This document shows, piece after piece, positions 17,128 to 24,462 of a stretch of 64,000 nt of DNA. Where the stretch lies: positions 9,877 to 73,876 of the forward strand of contig JBGQFD010000004.1 in NCBI GenBank assembly GCA_041496705.1, written 5' to 3'. The DNA comes from VBDM01 sp041496705. GTDB taxonomy: Bacteria > Pseudomonadota > Gammaproteobacteria > Burkholderiales > SG8-39. Below the pieces are notes generated by a model. The model searched no databases. It was given only the letters and a program-made list of their open reading frames with translations, and was not told the origin of the DNA. Position numbers and translations under genes: made by a program. Position 1 is the first letter of the stretch; each line of letters opens with the position of its first letter.

Positions 17128-18039
17128 ATGACCGTCAAGGAAAGGACGAAACCCCAGGTCGCGACCATGAACGCGGTGCACGACCTGCCGGTGCTGGTCG
17201 CCCGCGACAAGGGCTTCTTCAAGGACGAGGGCCTGGACCTCAAGTTCGTGACCACGCCGGGGATGGCCCAGGTCACGACTTCCCACTTCGTCAAGTTCGA
17301 TTCCGTCTTCGACCGCCCGCTCGACTCGGTCTACAACGAGGGCGGCATCGACCAGTACCGCATGTGCGAATGGGGCATCATGAAGCGCGCCGTCGAGGCC
17401 AACACGCAGGGGCTGCGCGGGCGCAAGATCGTGGCGCTGGGCGCCTCGATGTCGAAGTTCGCCATCGTCGTCGCGCACGACTCGAAGATCTACGAGCCCG
17501 AGATGCTCAAGGACAAGCCGATCGCGGTGACGCCGAACAACGGCTCGGACTTCACTACGCTGAAGATGATGGAAGGCTTCCTCGCGCCCGAGCACATCAA
17601 GAGGACACACGCGGGATCGATGCTCAAGCGGCTCGAGGCCGTGCGCGAGGGCAAGGTCGCGGCGGCGAGCGTCATGGAGCCCTGGATAAGCGTGGCGCAG
17701 AAATGGGGTCTGCGCATCCTGATCGAGTCGCACTCGACGCGCAGCGAGGCGGCCGGCGACGACCTCGACGGCCCGACGCTCGCGAAAATGTTCCGCGCGC
17801 AGGCGCGGGCGGTCGAGCTCATCGAAAAAGATCCAGCGCCTTTCATCCACTATTTCATCCGCGAGACCGCGGGGCTCCTCGAGCCGCACGAGTTCCAGAC
17901 CTGGCGCCTGCTTCATGCAGCGCCGCAACCCTACACGCGCGAGCGTTTCGACGACACCTACAACTGGACGGTGAAGTGGAACATGACGGTGCCGGGGGCC
18001 ACTTACGAGAACACCGTCGACAACCGCGCCTGGAACTGA
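17128..18039 (+). CDS. NMT1/THI5-like periplasmic-binding-fold protein (tandem copy 1)
   Basis: This 303-residue protein has AVHDLPVLVARDKGFFKDEG near the N-terminus, the typical NMT1/SsuA-like entry, then MCEWGIMKRAVEAN, MEPWISVAQKWG and SHSTRSEAAGDDLDGPTLAK. There is no signal peptide: the N-terminus reads MTVKERTKPQVAT. It starts at an ATG with a strong AGGAGG site. The next gene is a clear tandem duplicate, with the same length and an identical ATYENTVDNRAWN end. It may bind or convert a pyrimidine- or aromatic-like ligand in the cytoplasm; the substrate is unknown. Confidence 0.75.
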   Translation: MTVKERTKPQVATMNAVHDLPVLVARDKGFFKDEGLDLKFVTTPGMAQVTTSHFVKFDSVFDRPLDSVYNEGGIDQYRMCEWGIMKRAVEANTQGLRGRKIVALGASMSKFAIVVAHDSKIYEPEMLKDKPIAVTPNNGSDFTTLKMMEGFLAPEHIKRTHAGSMLKRLEAVREGKVAAASVMEPWISVAQKWGLRILIESHSTRSEAAGDDLDGPTLAKMFRAQARAVELIEKDPAPFIHYFIRETAGLLEPHEFQTWRLLHAAPQPYTRERFDDTYNWTVKWNMTVPGATYENTVDNRAWN

Positions 18040-18054
18040 CTGGAGGAGCCTGCA

Positions 18055-18966
18055 ATGACCGCATCATTGAGAAAAGTGAAGGCATCGATGATGAACGCCA
18101 TCCACGACCTGCCCCTGCTCGTTGCTCGCGACGAAGGTTTCTTCAGGGACCAGGGGCTTGACGTGGAGATCATCAAGACGCCGGGCTCGGGCCAGCGGGA
18201 CTCGGACCACCAGGCGCTGCGCCCCAATGTTTTCGACCGCACCATGGAGGCCCTGTACGACCAGGGCGCGTGCGACCAGTTCCGCATGTGCGAGTGGGGT
18301 GTGATGAAGCGGGCGGTCGAGTCGAACGTGACCTCGGGCCACCGCCCCGCGAAGATCGTCGCCCTGGGCGCCGCGATGTCGACCTTTGCGATTGTCACCG
18401 ATCCCAAGTCCGGCATCTACGAGCCCGAGCAGCTGAAGGGGAAGCCGATCGGCGTGAGTCCCTACAACGGCTCGCATTTCACCACCCTGAAGCTGCTGGA
18501 AGGCTTCCTCGAGCGCGACCAGATCAACACCACTTTCGCCGGAACGATGAAGGAGCGCATGGAAGCGGTGAGCAAGGGCGAAGTCGCGGCCGTCAGCCTG
18601 ATGGAGCCCTGGATCAGCGTCGCGGAGAAGCGGGGTTTGCGCGTTCTCATGGAGTCGCACTCGACCCGCAGCGAGGCCGCCGGCGACGAACTCGACGGCC
18701 CGACGCTGGCGAAGATGTTCAGGGCCGAGGCCGAGGCCTCCAGGGCGATCGAGAAGAATCCGGAGCGTTACGCGCGCTACCTGGTCGAAGAGGCCGGAGG
18801 CCTGCTCGAGCTGAAGGACCTCAAGCTCTCGCGGATCCTGAACGCGCCGCCCGAGCCGTATACCCGCGATCGCTTCGAGCACACCTACCAGTGGACGCTG
18901 GGCTGGGAACTGGTTCCGCCGGGCGCGACCTACGAGAACACGGTGGACAATCGCGCCTGGAACTAG
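18055..18966 (+). CDS. NMT1/THI5-like periplasmic-binding-fold protein (tandem copy 2)
   Basis: It also has 303 residues and is collinear with the preceding protein throughout: AIHDLPLLVARDEGFFRDQG, MCEWGVMKRAVESN, SHSTRSEAAGDELDGPTLAK, and the same C-terminus. The gap between the two genes is 15 bp with a GGAGGAG site, so they are cotranscribed. The N-terminal third diverges most, in the region that would line the ligand cleft, suggesting a different ligand or a heteromer. The stop overlaps the convergent hydrolase by 4 bp. Confidence 0.75.
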   Translation: MTASLRKVKASMMNAIHDLPLLVARDEGFFRDQGLDVEIIKTPGSGQRDSDHQALRPNVFDRTMEALYDQGACDQFRMCEWGVMKRAVESNVTSGHRPAKIVALGAAMSTFAIVTDPKSGIYEPEQLKGKPIGVSPYNGSHFTTLKLLEGFLERDQINTTFAGTMKERMEAVSKGEVAAVSLMEPWISVAEKRGLRVLMESHSTRSEAAGDELDGPTLAKMFRAEAEASRAIEKNPERYARYLVEEAGGLLELKDLKLSRILNAPPEPYTRDRFEHTYQWTLGWELVPPGATYENTVDNRAWN

Positions 18967-19817
18967 GTCCGCTGCTTGTCCAGAAACTGCAGCAAGCGCG
19001 CCGGAGCCGTCGCCTCCGTCTGAGCCTCGGGAAGAACGTCCCAGTACTCCGAGCGCGGCAGGCATTCCTCGAGATACCTCGCCGCCGAAGTCGCGTGCGA
19101 TTCGTCGTGGCCCGGAATGACGAGCGTCGGGATGTCGAGGCGCAGCAGGTCCTCGGGCCTTGCGCCAGGTGCGGTGTCGCGGTCGAGGAGATTGCGGCAC
19201 ATGGCGGCGACGACGAGCTGGTATTGCTCCAGGTTCTGCGCGGCATAGGATGCGGCGAACGCGGCGTCATGGCGTATCACCGAGGCCCAGGGACCGCCGC
19301 GGGGGTCGGCGCCGAAGGCCTTGCCTTCTTTCCGCGCCAGCGCGACGACCTGCTCGAGACCGTGCGCGCGCACGTAGTCCAGGTGCTCGGCGAAGCGCTG
19401 GTGCCCCTTGATGCGGTACTTCGCCCCGCCCACGGGCCACCACAGGATCATGCTCAGCGTCGCCTCCGGGTAAGCGACCGCGAAAGCCGTCACCGGACAG
19501 CAGCCCATGCAGCCGCCCATCAGGTGCGCGCTGCGAATCTCGAGGTGCTCGAGCAGGCCCCGCCCTTGAGCCACGTAGTGGGCCCAGGTCATGGCCTCCA
19601 CCCGGCCGCCCGACTGCCCGCACTCGCGCCGGTCGAAGACGATGCAGGTGTACTTCTTGGTCAGGTGATCGAGCAGCTTGATTCGGGCGTACACGCCCTG
19701 CGTGGTCCATTTGTCCAGGGTCGCGTCGAACCCGGCGGGCGAATACATGAGCAAGGGCGGACCGTTTCCAATCACCTCGTAGCGGGTGCTGATGCGGTCG
19801 ATGACAGCAGTGGGCAT
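18963..19817 (-). CDS. Alpha/beta hydrolase with a cysteine at the nucleophile elbow
   Basis: ATG at 19817 gives 284 residues of the alpha/beta hydrolase fold: GNGPPLLMYSPAGFD (oxyanion region), VFDRRECGQSGG and a C-terminal VIPGHDESHATS with candidate acid and His. The elbow that is normally G-x-S-x-G reads MGGCMGC, so the nucleophile position is Cys, as in dienelactone hydrolase. This fits a C-C or lactone hydrolase of an aromatic pathway. It is the last gene of the minus-strand operon Bug, pdxA-like, panB-like, hydrolase. Confidence 0.83.
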   Translation of the reverse strand: MPTAVIDRISTRYEVIGNGPPLLMYSPAGFDATLDKWTTQGVYARIKLLDHLTKKYTCIVFDRRECGQSGGRVEAMTWAHYVAQGRGLLEHLEIRSAHLMGGCMGCCPVTAFAVAYPEATLSMILWWPVGGAKYRIKGHQRFAEHLDYVRAHGLEQVVALARKEGKAFGADPRGGPWASVIRHDAAFAASYAAQNLEQYQLVVAAMCRNLLDRDTAPGARPEDLLRLDIPTLVIPGHDESHATSAARYLEECLPRSEYWDVLPEAQTEATAPARLLQFLDKQRT

Positions 19818-19818
19818 A

Positions 19819-20556
19819 TCAGCCGCCTCTGATCTGCCGGCCCGAACGCACGTCATCGATCAGGGCGTGGAAGGCATCGAGGGCGAGCTTCGCGGTATTG
19901 CCGTAAGTCTCGGTCTCGGCGTCGATCCACTTCGCCGCATAGCCGATCGCGGTATGCGCCAGGCGCACGCGTCCGTCGAGCCATGGCCCGCCGCCCAGGC
20001 CCCCGATCACCGGAATGGAAACCGCGCGTGCGACGGCCAGACCGGCCACGGGACCCGAGTGTCTGAAGTCCAGAACCGAAGCGCCCGCATCCTCCAGTCG
20101 CTTTGCTTCCGCCACGAGTTTGTCGACAGGAAGGTTCTCGCCATGAAACTCGGCAAAGACCGGGACGCCTGCCCGAACGATGGCTATCACCATGCCGGGA
20201 TCGCCCATGACCTTCACCATGTCGGCGCCGCCCTCCTTTGCCAGGCGCACGGCCGCACCGACCGCGGTCTTGGTGCCCGCTTGCACCGGACCATTGGGCA
20301 GGTCGCAACTCACCAGGGCGCGCTTCGCACCGCGGCGCACGGCCTTGCAGCAGATCAGCATTTCATCCACCGTGACTTCGCTGTCCGGCGCGTACCCCCA
20401 GAGATTCACGCCGACGGAATCGCCCACCGAAATAAGGTCCATACCGGCGCGGTCGGCGATTCTCGCCATCTCGGTGTCCCAGGCGACCACGCCGACGATC
20501 TTGCGTCCGTCGCGCTTCATCTTCTGAAGCGCGTGAATCGTAACCTTGGTTTGCAT
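19819..20556 (-). CDS. PanB-like protein (ketopantoate hydroxymethyltransferase family, altered active site)
   Basis: This 245-residue protein keeps PanB family blocks: RAGMDLISVGDSVGVNLWGY (metal Asp), VTVDEMLICCKAVRRGA and CDLPNGP (second metal Asp). It differs at key places: the loop around PanB HLGLTPQ is missing, VKLEGG reads VKVMGD, and the catalytic-Glu segment LECVP aligns with LDFRH. It is shorter than usual PanB (about 265). I infer an enzyme of the PEP mutase/PanB superfamily doing aldol-type chemistry on a pathway intermediate, not pantothenate synthesis. The start lies 7 bp after the pdxA-like stop. Confidence 0.75.
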   Translation of the reverse strand: MQTKVTIHALQKMKRDGRKIVGVVAWDTEMARIADRAGMDLISVGDSVGVNLWGYAPDSEVTVDEMLICCKAVRRGAKRALVSCDLPNGPVQAGTKTAVGAAVRLAKEGGADMVKVMGDPGMVIAIVRAGVPVFAEFHGENLPVDKLVAEAKRLEDAGASVLDFRHSGPVAGLAVARAVSIPVIGGLGGGPWLDGRVRLAHTAIGYAAKWIDAETETYGNTAKLALDAFHALIDDVRSGRQIRGG

Positions 20557-20563
20557 TTCCTTC

Positions 20564-21562
20564 TTACGCCGGCGAAGCGCCGGCGAGCCGCTTGATCGCC
20601 GAGATCATCGCGCCCGGATCGGCGCGGTTCTTCCCTGCGATGTCGAGCGCGCTGCCGTGCGCGACCGAGGAGAATAGCACCGGCGTGCCGAGCGTGAGCG
20701 CCGCGGTGCCAGCGAAAGCGTGCGTTTTCGCCATGATGTGTCCCTGGTCGTGGACCATCACGACGAAGGCGTCGTAACCTTTCTTCAGGAACATCGTGTC
20801 CGCGCCGAACGGTCCTTCGGCCGCGACGCCGTTCTTCTTTGCGTCCGAAATGGCCGGGCCGATGATTTCCCGTTCCTCTTCGCCGAAGAGGCCGCCTTCG
20901 CCGGCGTGCGGGTTCAGGCCCGACACGGCGATGCGCGGCGAGGCGAGGCCCATGCGCCGCAACGCCGAATCAGTCGAGCGGATCGCGTTCAGCACGCGAC
21001 TGCGCGTGACGAGTTCGATCGCGCGGCGCAGGCTCAGGTGCAGGGTCGCATGCGCGACGCGCATTTCCGTTCCGCCGTGATCGAAGCAGATCATGAGGAA
21101 GGCGTCGTTTGGCGGCACGCCCGTGCAGCGCGCGACGAAGGTCGGATAGCCGTCGAACTCGATTCCCGCGAGTTTGATCGAACTTTCGGTCTGCGGCGCG
21201 GCGACCACCGCGTCGACTTCGCCGGCGAGCGCCGCGTCGATTGCCGCCTTCGCCGAATCGAGCGCGGCTTCGCCGTGCGGCGCGGCGATCGATCCGATGT
21301 GCAGTTCTCCCGGCTGGAACTGCTTGCGCTCGATCAGCGTGACTGCGCCGTCGCTCCAGCTCGCGTGTGCGGCGCTCGCAACCGCATTGAATTTCGGCGC
21401 GAGGCCGCAGGCGGCGGCGTGTGTTTCCAGCGCGCCGCGGTCGCCGACCAGCAGTGGACGGCAGATCCTGTTTACCTGGGGGTCGAGCGCGGCCCTGAGC
21501 GCGATCTCCGGTCCAATGCCTGCCGGGTCGCCGATGGCGATGGCGATGCGCGGAAGAGACAT
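20564..21562 (-). CDS. PdxA-family dehydrogenase
   Basis: This 332-residue protein has IAIGDPAGIGPEIALR, GLNPHAGEGGLFG, VMVHDQGHI and SVAHGSALDIAGKN, all PdxA hallmarks including metal-binding His residues. PdxA oxidises 4-phosphohydroxythreonine in vitamin B6 synthesis; the PdxA2 branch acts in catabolism on threonate, erythronate or cis-diol acids such as terephthalate dihydrodiol. Placement between a Bug receptor and a PanB-like enzyme, opposite Rieske oxygenase genes, favours a catabolic diol dehydrogenase. Its ATG immediately follows the Bug stop codon, so translation is probably coupled. Confidence 0.85.
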   Translation of the reverse strand: MSLPRIAIAIGDPAGIGPEIALRAALDPQVNRICRPLLVGDRGALETHAAACGLAPKFNAVASAAHASWSDGAVTLIERKQFQPGELHIGSIAAPHGEAALDSAKAAIDAALAGEVDAVVAAPQTESSIKLAGIEFDGYPTFVARCTGVPPNDAFLMICFDHGGTEMRVAHATLHLSLRRAIELVTRSRVLNAIRSTDSALRRMGLASPRIAVSGLNPHAGEGGLFGEEEREIIGPAISDAKKNGVAAEGPFGADTMFLKKGYDAFVVMVHDQGHIMAKTHAFAGTAALTLGTPVLFSSVAHGSALDIAGKNRADPGAMISAIKRLAGASPA

Positions 21563-22519
21563 CTATTCGGTTTTAACGCCGGCGGAACGGATCACTTCGA
21601 GCCAGCGCGTGGCGTCCAGCTTCATGAACGCCGCCATCTGCGCCGGCGAATAGCCGAGCGGCTCGGCGGAGAGCTCGCCCAAGCGCCTCAGAACGTCGGG
21701 CAGTTTCAGCGCCTCGGCGATCGCGGCGGAAAGTTTCTCCGCGATAGGCGCGGGCGTCTTCGGCGGGGCGACCACGCCGAACCAGGCGATCGCCACGAAC
21801 CCGGGCAGCAGTTCGGACAATGCCGGCACGTCGGGAAGCGCCGCGATCCTCTTTTCACTGCAGACGGCGAGCGCCTTCAGCTTGCCGCTCTTCACGTGCT
21901 GCAGCGACACGCCGAGGTTGTCGAACATGATGTCCACCTGCCCGCCGAGCAGGTCGGTGAGCGCCGGTGCCGTGCCCTTGTAGGGAATGTGCGTGATCTG
22001 CAGCTTGCCCGCCATGGACTTGAACATCTCCGCTGCGAGGTGCGAGGTCGAGCCGCTGCCCTGCGAGGCGTAGTTGAGCCGCCCCGGCGCCGCTCTGGCG
22101 AAGGTGATCAGTTCCTGCACGCTGCTTGCGCCCACGCCCGGGTTCACCAGCAGCACGTTGGGGATCGCCGCCATCACGCTCACCGGCACGAACTGCGCCG
22201 GGTCGAAGGCGAGTTTTGCGTAGAGACTCTGGTTGATCACCAGCGGCGGCGGCGGCGCCGAGAGCAGCAGGTAGCCGTCGGGTTCGGCTTTGTAGACGAA
22301 CTCCGCGCCGATGTTTCCCGCGGCGCCCGGCCGGTTCTCGACCACGACGGGTTGTCCCCACTTCGCCGCGAGCTTCTCGCCGACGATGCGCGGGATGAGA
22401 TCGGCGCTGCCGCCCGCCGGAAAGGGCACGACGATGCGGATCGCTCTGCCCGGGTAGTCCTGGGCCTGCGCGGTGACGGTGAACGCAAAAATACATGCGG
22501 AGAGCAGTCTGGCGATCAT
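21563..22519 (-). CDS. Bug/TctC-family periplasmic substrate-binding protein
   Basis: This 318-residue protein has a short Sec signal (LLSACIFAFTVTAQAQ), then IRIVVPFPAGGSADLIPR, VVENRPGAAGNIGAEFV and THIPYKGTAPALTDLLGG, the Bug signature set. No tripartite membrane subunits are present. It leads the minus-strand operon with pdxA-like, panB-like and hydrolase genes and is divergent from the Rieske alpha/beta genes 82 bp away, so it probably captures the substrate or intermediate handled by both operons. Confidence 0.9.
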   Translation of the reverse strand: MIARLLSACIFAFTVTAQAQDYPGRAIRIVVPFPAGGSADLIPRIVGEKLAAKWGQPVVVENRPGAAGNIGAEFVYKAEPDGYLLLSAPPPPLVINQSLYAKLAFDPAQFVPVSVMAAIPNVLLVNPGVGASSVQELITFARAAPGRLNYASQGSGSTSHLAAEMFKSMAGKLQITHIPYKGTAPALTDLLGGQVDIMFDNLGVSLQHVKSGKLKALAVCSEKRIAALPDVPALSELLPGFVAIAWFGVVAPPKTPAPIAEKLSAAIAEALKLPDVLRRLGELSAEPLGYSPAQMAAFMKLDATRWLEVIRSAGVKTE

Positions 22520-22560
22520 CTGCGTGCCTCGACGTTCGGTCCTGCCGTATTTTACCGGTG

Positions 22561-22566
22561 TAGAAT
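22561..22566 (+). promoter_or_regulatory. Candidate -10 element (TAGAAT) for the Rieske alpha/beta operon
   Basis: TAGAAT lies 36 bp before the ATG at 22602 in the 82-bp divergent region shared with the Bug operon. No convincing -35 is seen, which would fit an activator-dependent promoter. No regulator gene is adjacent. Confidence 0.35.
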
Positions 22567-22601
22567 CGCTGCAAACGAAAATTCCATTGCAAATCCACCC
22601 A

Positions 22602-23837
22602 ATGTCTTCAGTCTTGGAATCGCGTGTCTGGCCGGCCGAAGGCCTGACCCGCGTTCCCTACTGGATATACCAGGACGAGAGCATCTACCAGCGCGAGCAG
22701 GAGCGCATCTATCGCGGCGACGCCTGGAATTTCCTCGGGCTCGACGCCGAGCTGCCGGAGCCCGGCGACTTCAAGACGACTTTCGCGGGCGAGATGCCGG
22801 TGGTGGTGACCCGCGACGAATCGGGCGCAATCCGCTGCTTCGAGAACCGCTGCGCGCACCGCGGTGCGCTCCTTTGCCTCGCGGACCGCGGCAACGCCAA
22901 AGAGATCGCCTGCGTCTATCACAACTGGACCTACGATCTGCGCGGCAACCTCACCGCGGTCGCGTTCCGCCGCGGCGTAGGGGGCAAGGGCGGCATGCTT
23001 CTCGATGCCGAGCCGGAGAGCCAGGCACCGCAGAAATTCCGCGTCGAGACCTTCTGCGGCCTGATGTTCGCGACGCTCTCCGACAAGACGCCGCCGGTCG
23101 AGCGCTACATCGGCCCCGAGGTCGCAGGGCGCATCCGTCGCGTGATGAAGGAACCCGTGAAGATCCTCGGCGGCTATACCCAGGTGCTGCAGAGCAACTG
23201 GAAGCTCTATTTCGAGAACGTGAAGGACACCTACCACGCGAGCCTCCTGCACCTTTTTTTCTCGACCTTCCGCCTGAATCGCCTCGAGCAGAAGGGCGGG
23301 GTGATCGTCGGTGGCGAGGGCGGCAGCCACGTCAGCTACACCATGATGCGCTCGAACCAGACCGGCGACGAGTACGAAAAGGCCGGCATGCGCTCGGCGA
23401 GCGGCGGCTACGCGCTGCAGGCGCCGCAGATGCTCGAGTCGGTCGACGAGATCGGCGACGGCGTCACGCTGCAGATCCTCACCGTGTTCCCGGGATTCGT
23501 GCTGCAGCAGATCATGAACTCGCTTGCCGTGCGCCAGGTGCTGCCGAAAGGCGTGGGCCGCACCGAGCTCGTGTGGACCTGCTTCGGCTACGCGTCGGAC
23601 GACGCGAAGATGCAGGAACTGCGCATGAAGCAGTCGAACCTCGTCGGCCCCGCGGGCTACATCTCGCTCGAGGACGGTGCCGCGACCGGGTTCGTCCAGC
23701 GCGGCGTGGCGGGCGCCGCGGCGCGCGCCTCGGTCGTGGAAATGGGCGGGCGCGAAGTTGCCTCGAACGAATCGCGCGTCACCGAGACCTCTGTCCGCGG
23801 GCTATGGCAGCAGTACCGCAAGCACATGGGCCTCTGA
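22602..23837 (+). CDS. Rieske ring-hydroxylating dioxygenase, large (alpha) subunit
   Basis: The ATG at 22602 gives 411 residues. The Rieske cluster ligands are C84-x-H86 and C104-x2-H107 (RCAHRGALLC, CVYHNWTYD); the catalytic iron site is in ENVKDTYHASLLH, matching the D-x2-H-x3-5-H pattern. A small-subunit gene follows 4 bp downstream, so this is an alpha/beta dioxygenase of the benzoate/salicylate/biphenyl class rather than the single-subunit phthalate class of the first oxygenase. No reductase or ferredoxin is encoded alongside. No clear ribosome-binding site is present. Confidence 0.92.
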   Translation: MSSVLESRVWPAEGLTRVPYWIYQDESIYQREQERIYRGDAWNFLGLDAELPEPGDFKTTFAGEMPVVVTRDESGAIRCFENRCAHRGALLCLADRGNAKEIACVYHNWTYDLRGNLTAVAFRRGVGGKGGMLLDAEPESQAPQKFRVETFCGLMFATLSDKTPPVERYIGPEVAGRIRRVMKEPVKILGGYTQVLQSNWKLYFENVKDTYHASLLHLFFSTFRLNRLEQKGGVIVGGEGGSHVSYTMMRSNQTGDEYEKAGMRSASGGYALQAPQMLESVDEIGDGVTLQILTVFPGFVLQQIMNSLAVRQVLPKGVGRTELVWTCFGYASDDAKMQELRMKQSNLVGPAGYISLEDGAATGFVQRGVAGAAARASVVEMGGREVASNESRVTETSVRGLWQQYRKHMGL

Positions 23838-23841
23838 GCGG

Positions 23842-24318
23842 ATGGACGCCGCGCTGCAGCTCGCGGTGGAGAACCTCCTCGCGCGCTACGTCCACGCCAT
23901 CGACGACGACCGGCTGGAGAACTGGCCCGGCTTCTTCACCGAGAACGGCCGCTACCGCATCACCACCGCGGAGAACCACGAGCGCGGCCTGCCGCTGTCC
24001 ATCATCTACGCCGATTCGCGCGCGATGCTCGCCGACCGCGTCTCGGCGCTGCGGCATGCCAACATCTACGAGGCGCAGCGCTACCGGCACACCGTGTCGT
24101 CCACACTCGTAGAGCGGGTGGATGCCGATACCGCGCGCGCGACTTCGAACTTCCAGGTCGTGCGCATCATGCACACGGGGGAGTCGATACTTTTTGCGAG
24201 CGGGCGGTACCTTGATCGAATTCTCCTGAAGGGCGAAGGTGGGGAGACGATGTTCGAGGAGAGGGTCGTTGTGCTCGACAGCCGCGCGATTGATACGCTG
24301 CTGGCGATTCCGATCTAA
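23842..24318 (+). CDS. Ring-hydroxylating dioxygenase, small (beta) subunit
   Basis: This 158-residue protein of the SnoaL-like cone fold is typical of dioxygenase beta subunits: LARYVHAIDDDRLENWPGFF, ENGRYRITT, an ALRHANIYEAQRYRHTVS core and VLDSRAIDTLLAIPI at the end. It forms the structural partner of the preceding alpha subunit, usually an alpha3beta3 hexamer. The spacing of 4 bp after the alpha stop supports coupled translation. A weak hairpin follows at 24346. Confidence 0.88.
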   Translation: MDAALQLAVENLLARYVHAIDDDRLENWPGFFTENGRYRITTAENHERGLPLSIIYADSRAMLADRVSALRHANIYEAQRYRHTVSSTLVERVDADTARATSNFQVVRIMHTGESILFASGRYLDRILLKGEGGETMFEERVVVLDSRAIDTLLAIPI

Positions 24319-24345
24319 TTCAGCGTAATTGTCTAAGCGTCACAT

Positions 24346-24363
24346 GCCCGACCGGTGTTGGGC
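24346..24363. terminator. Hairpin between convergent operons
   Basis: GCCCGAC and GTTGGGC pair (one G-T) around a CGGT loop, 28 bp after the dioxygenase beta stop. A second small stem, CACGAG/CTCGTG, lies a few bases further on. Neither has a T-run. Their position between convergent genes suggests a bidirectional terminator. The 24319-24462 gap holds nothing else that I can see. Confidence 0.35.
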
Positions 24364-24462
24364 GGGCTGCATCACGAGTATTCGCTCGTGGCTGGCCGGC
24401 TGATCCGTCGCGGTCGGCGCCTGGGGACCCGGTTCGCGTCCCCGCGCTTGCGGCGTTGCGCT

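Noticed and set aside
17128..18039. Annotating the tandem pair as ABC transporter periplasmic receptors
   Set aside because: No signal peptide and no permease or ATPase genes nearby; kept as fold-level calls.
20720..24112. Very long open frame (over 1100 codons) on the plus strand opposite the pdxA/Bug operon
   Set aside because: Its product is Arg/His-rich, low-complexity and has no motif, while the genes on the other strand and frame have intact family signatures; it is a high-GC shadow.
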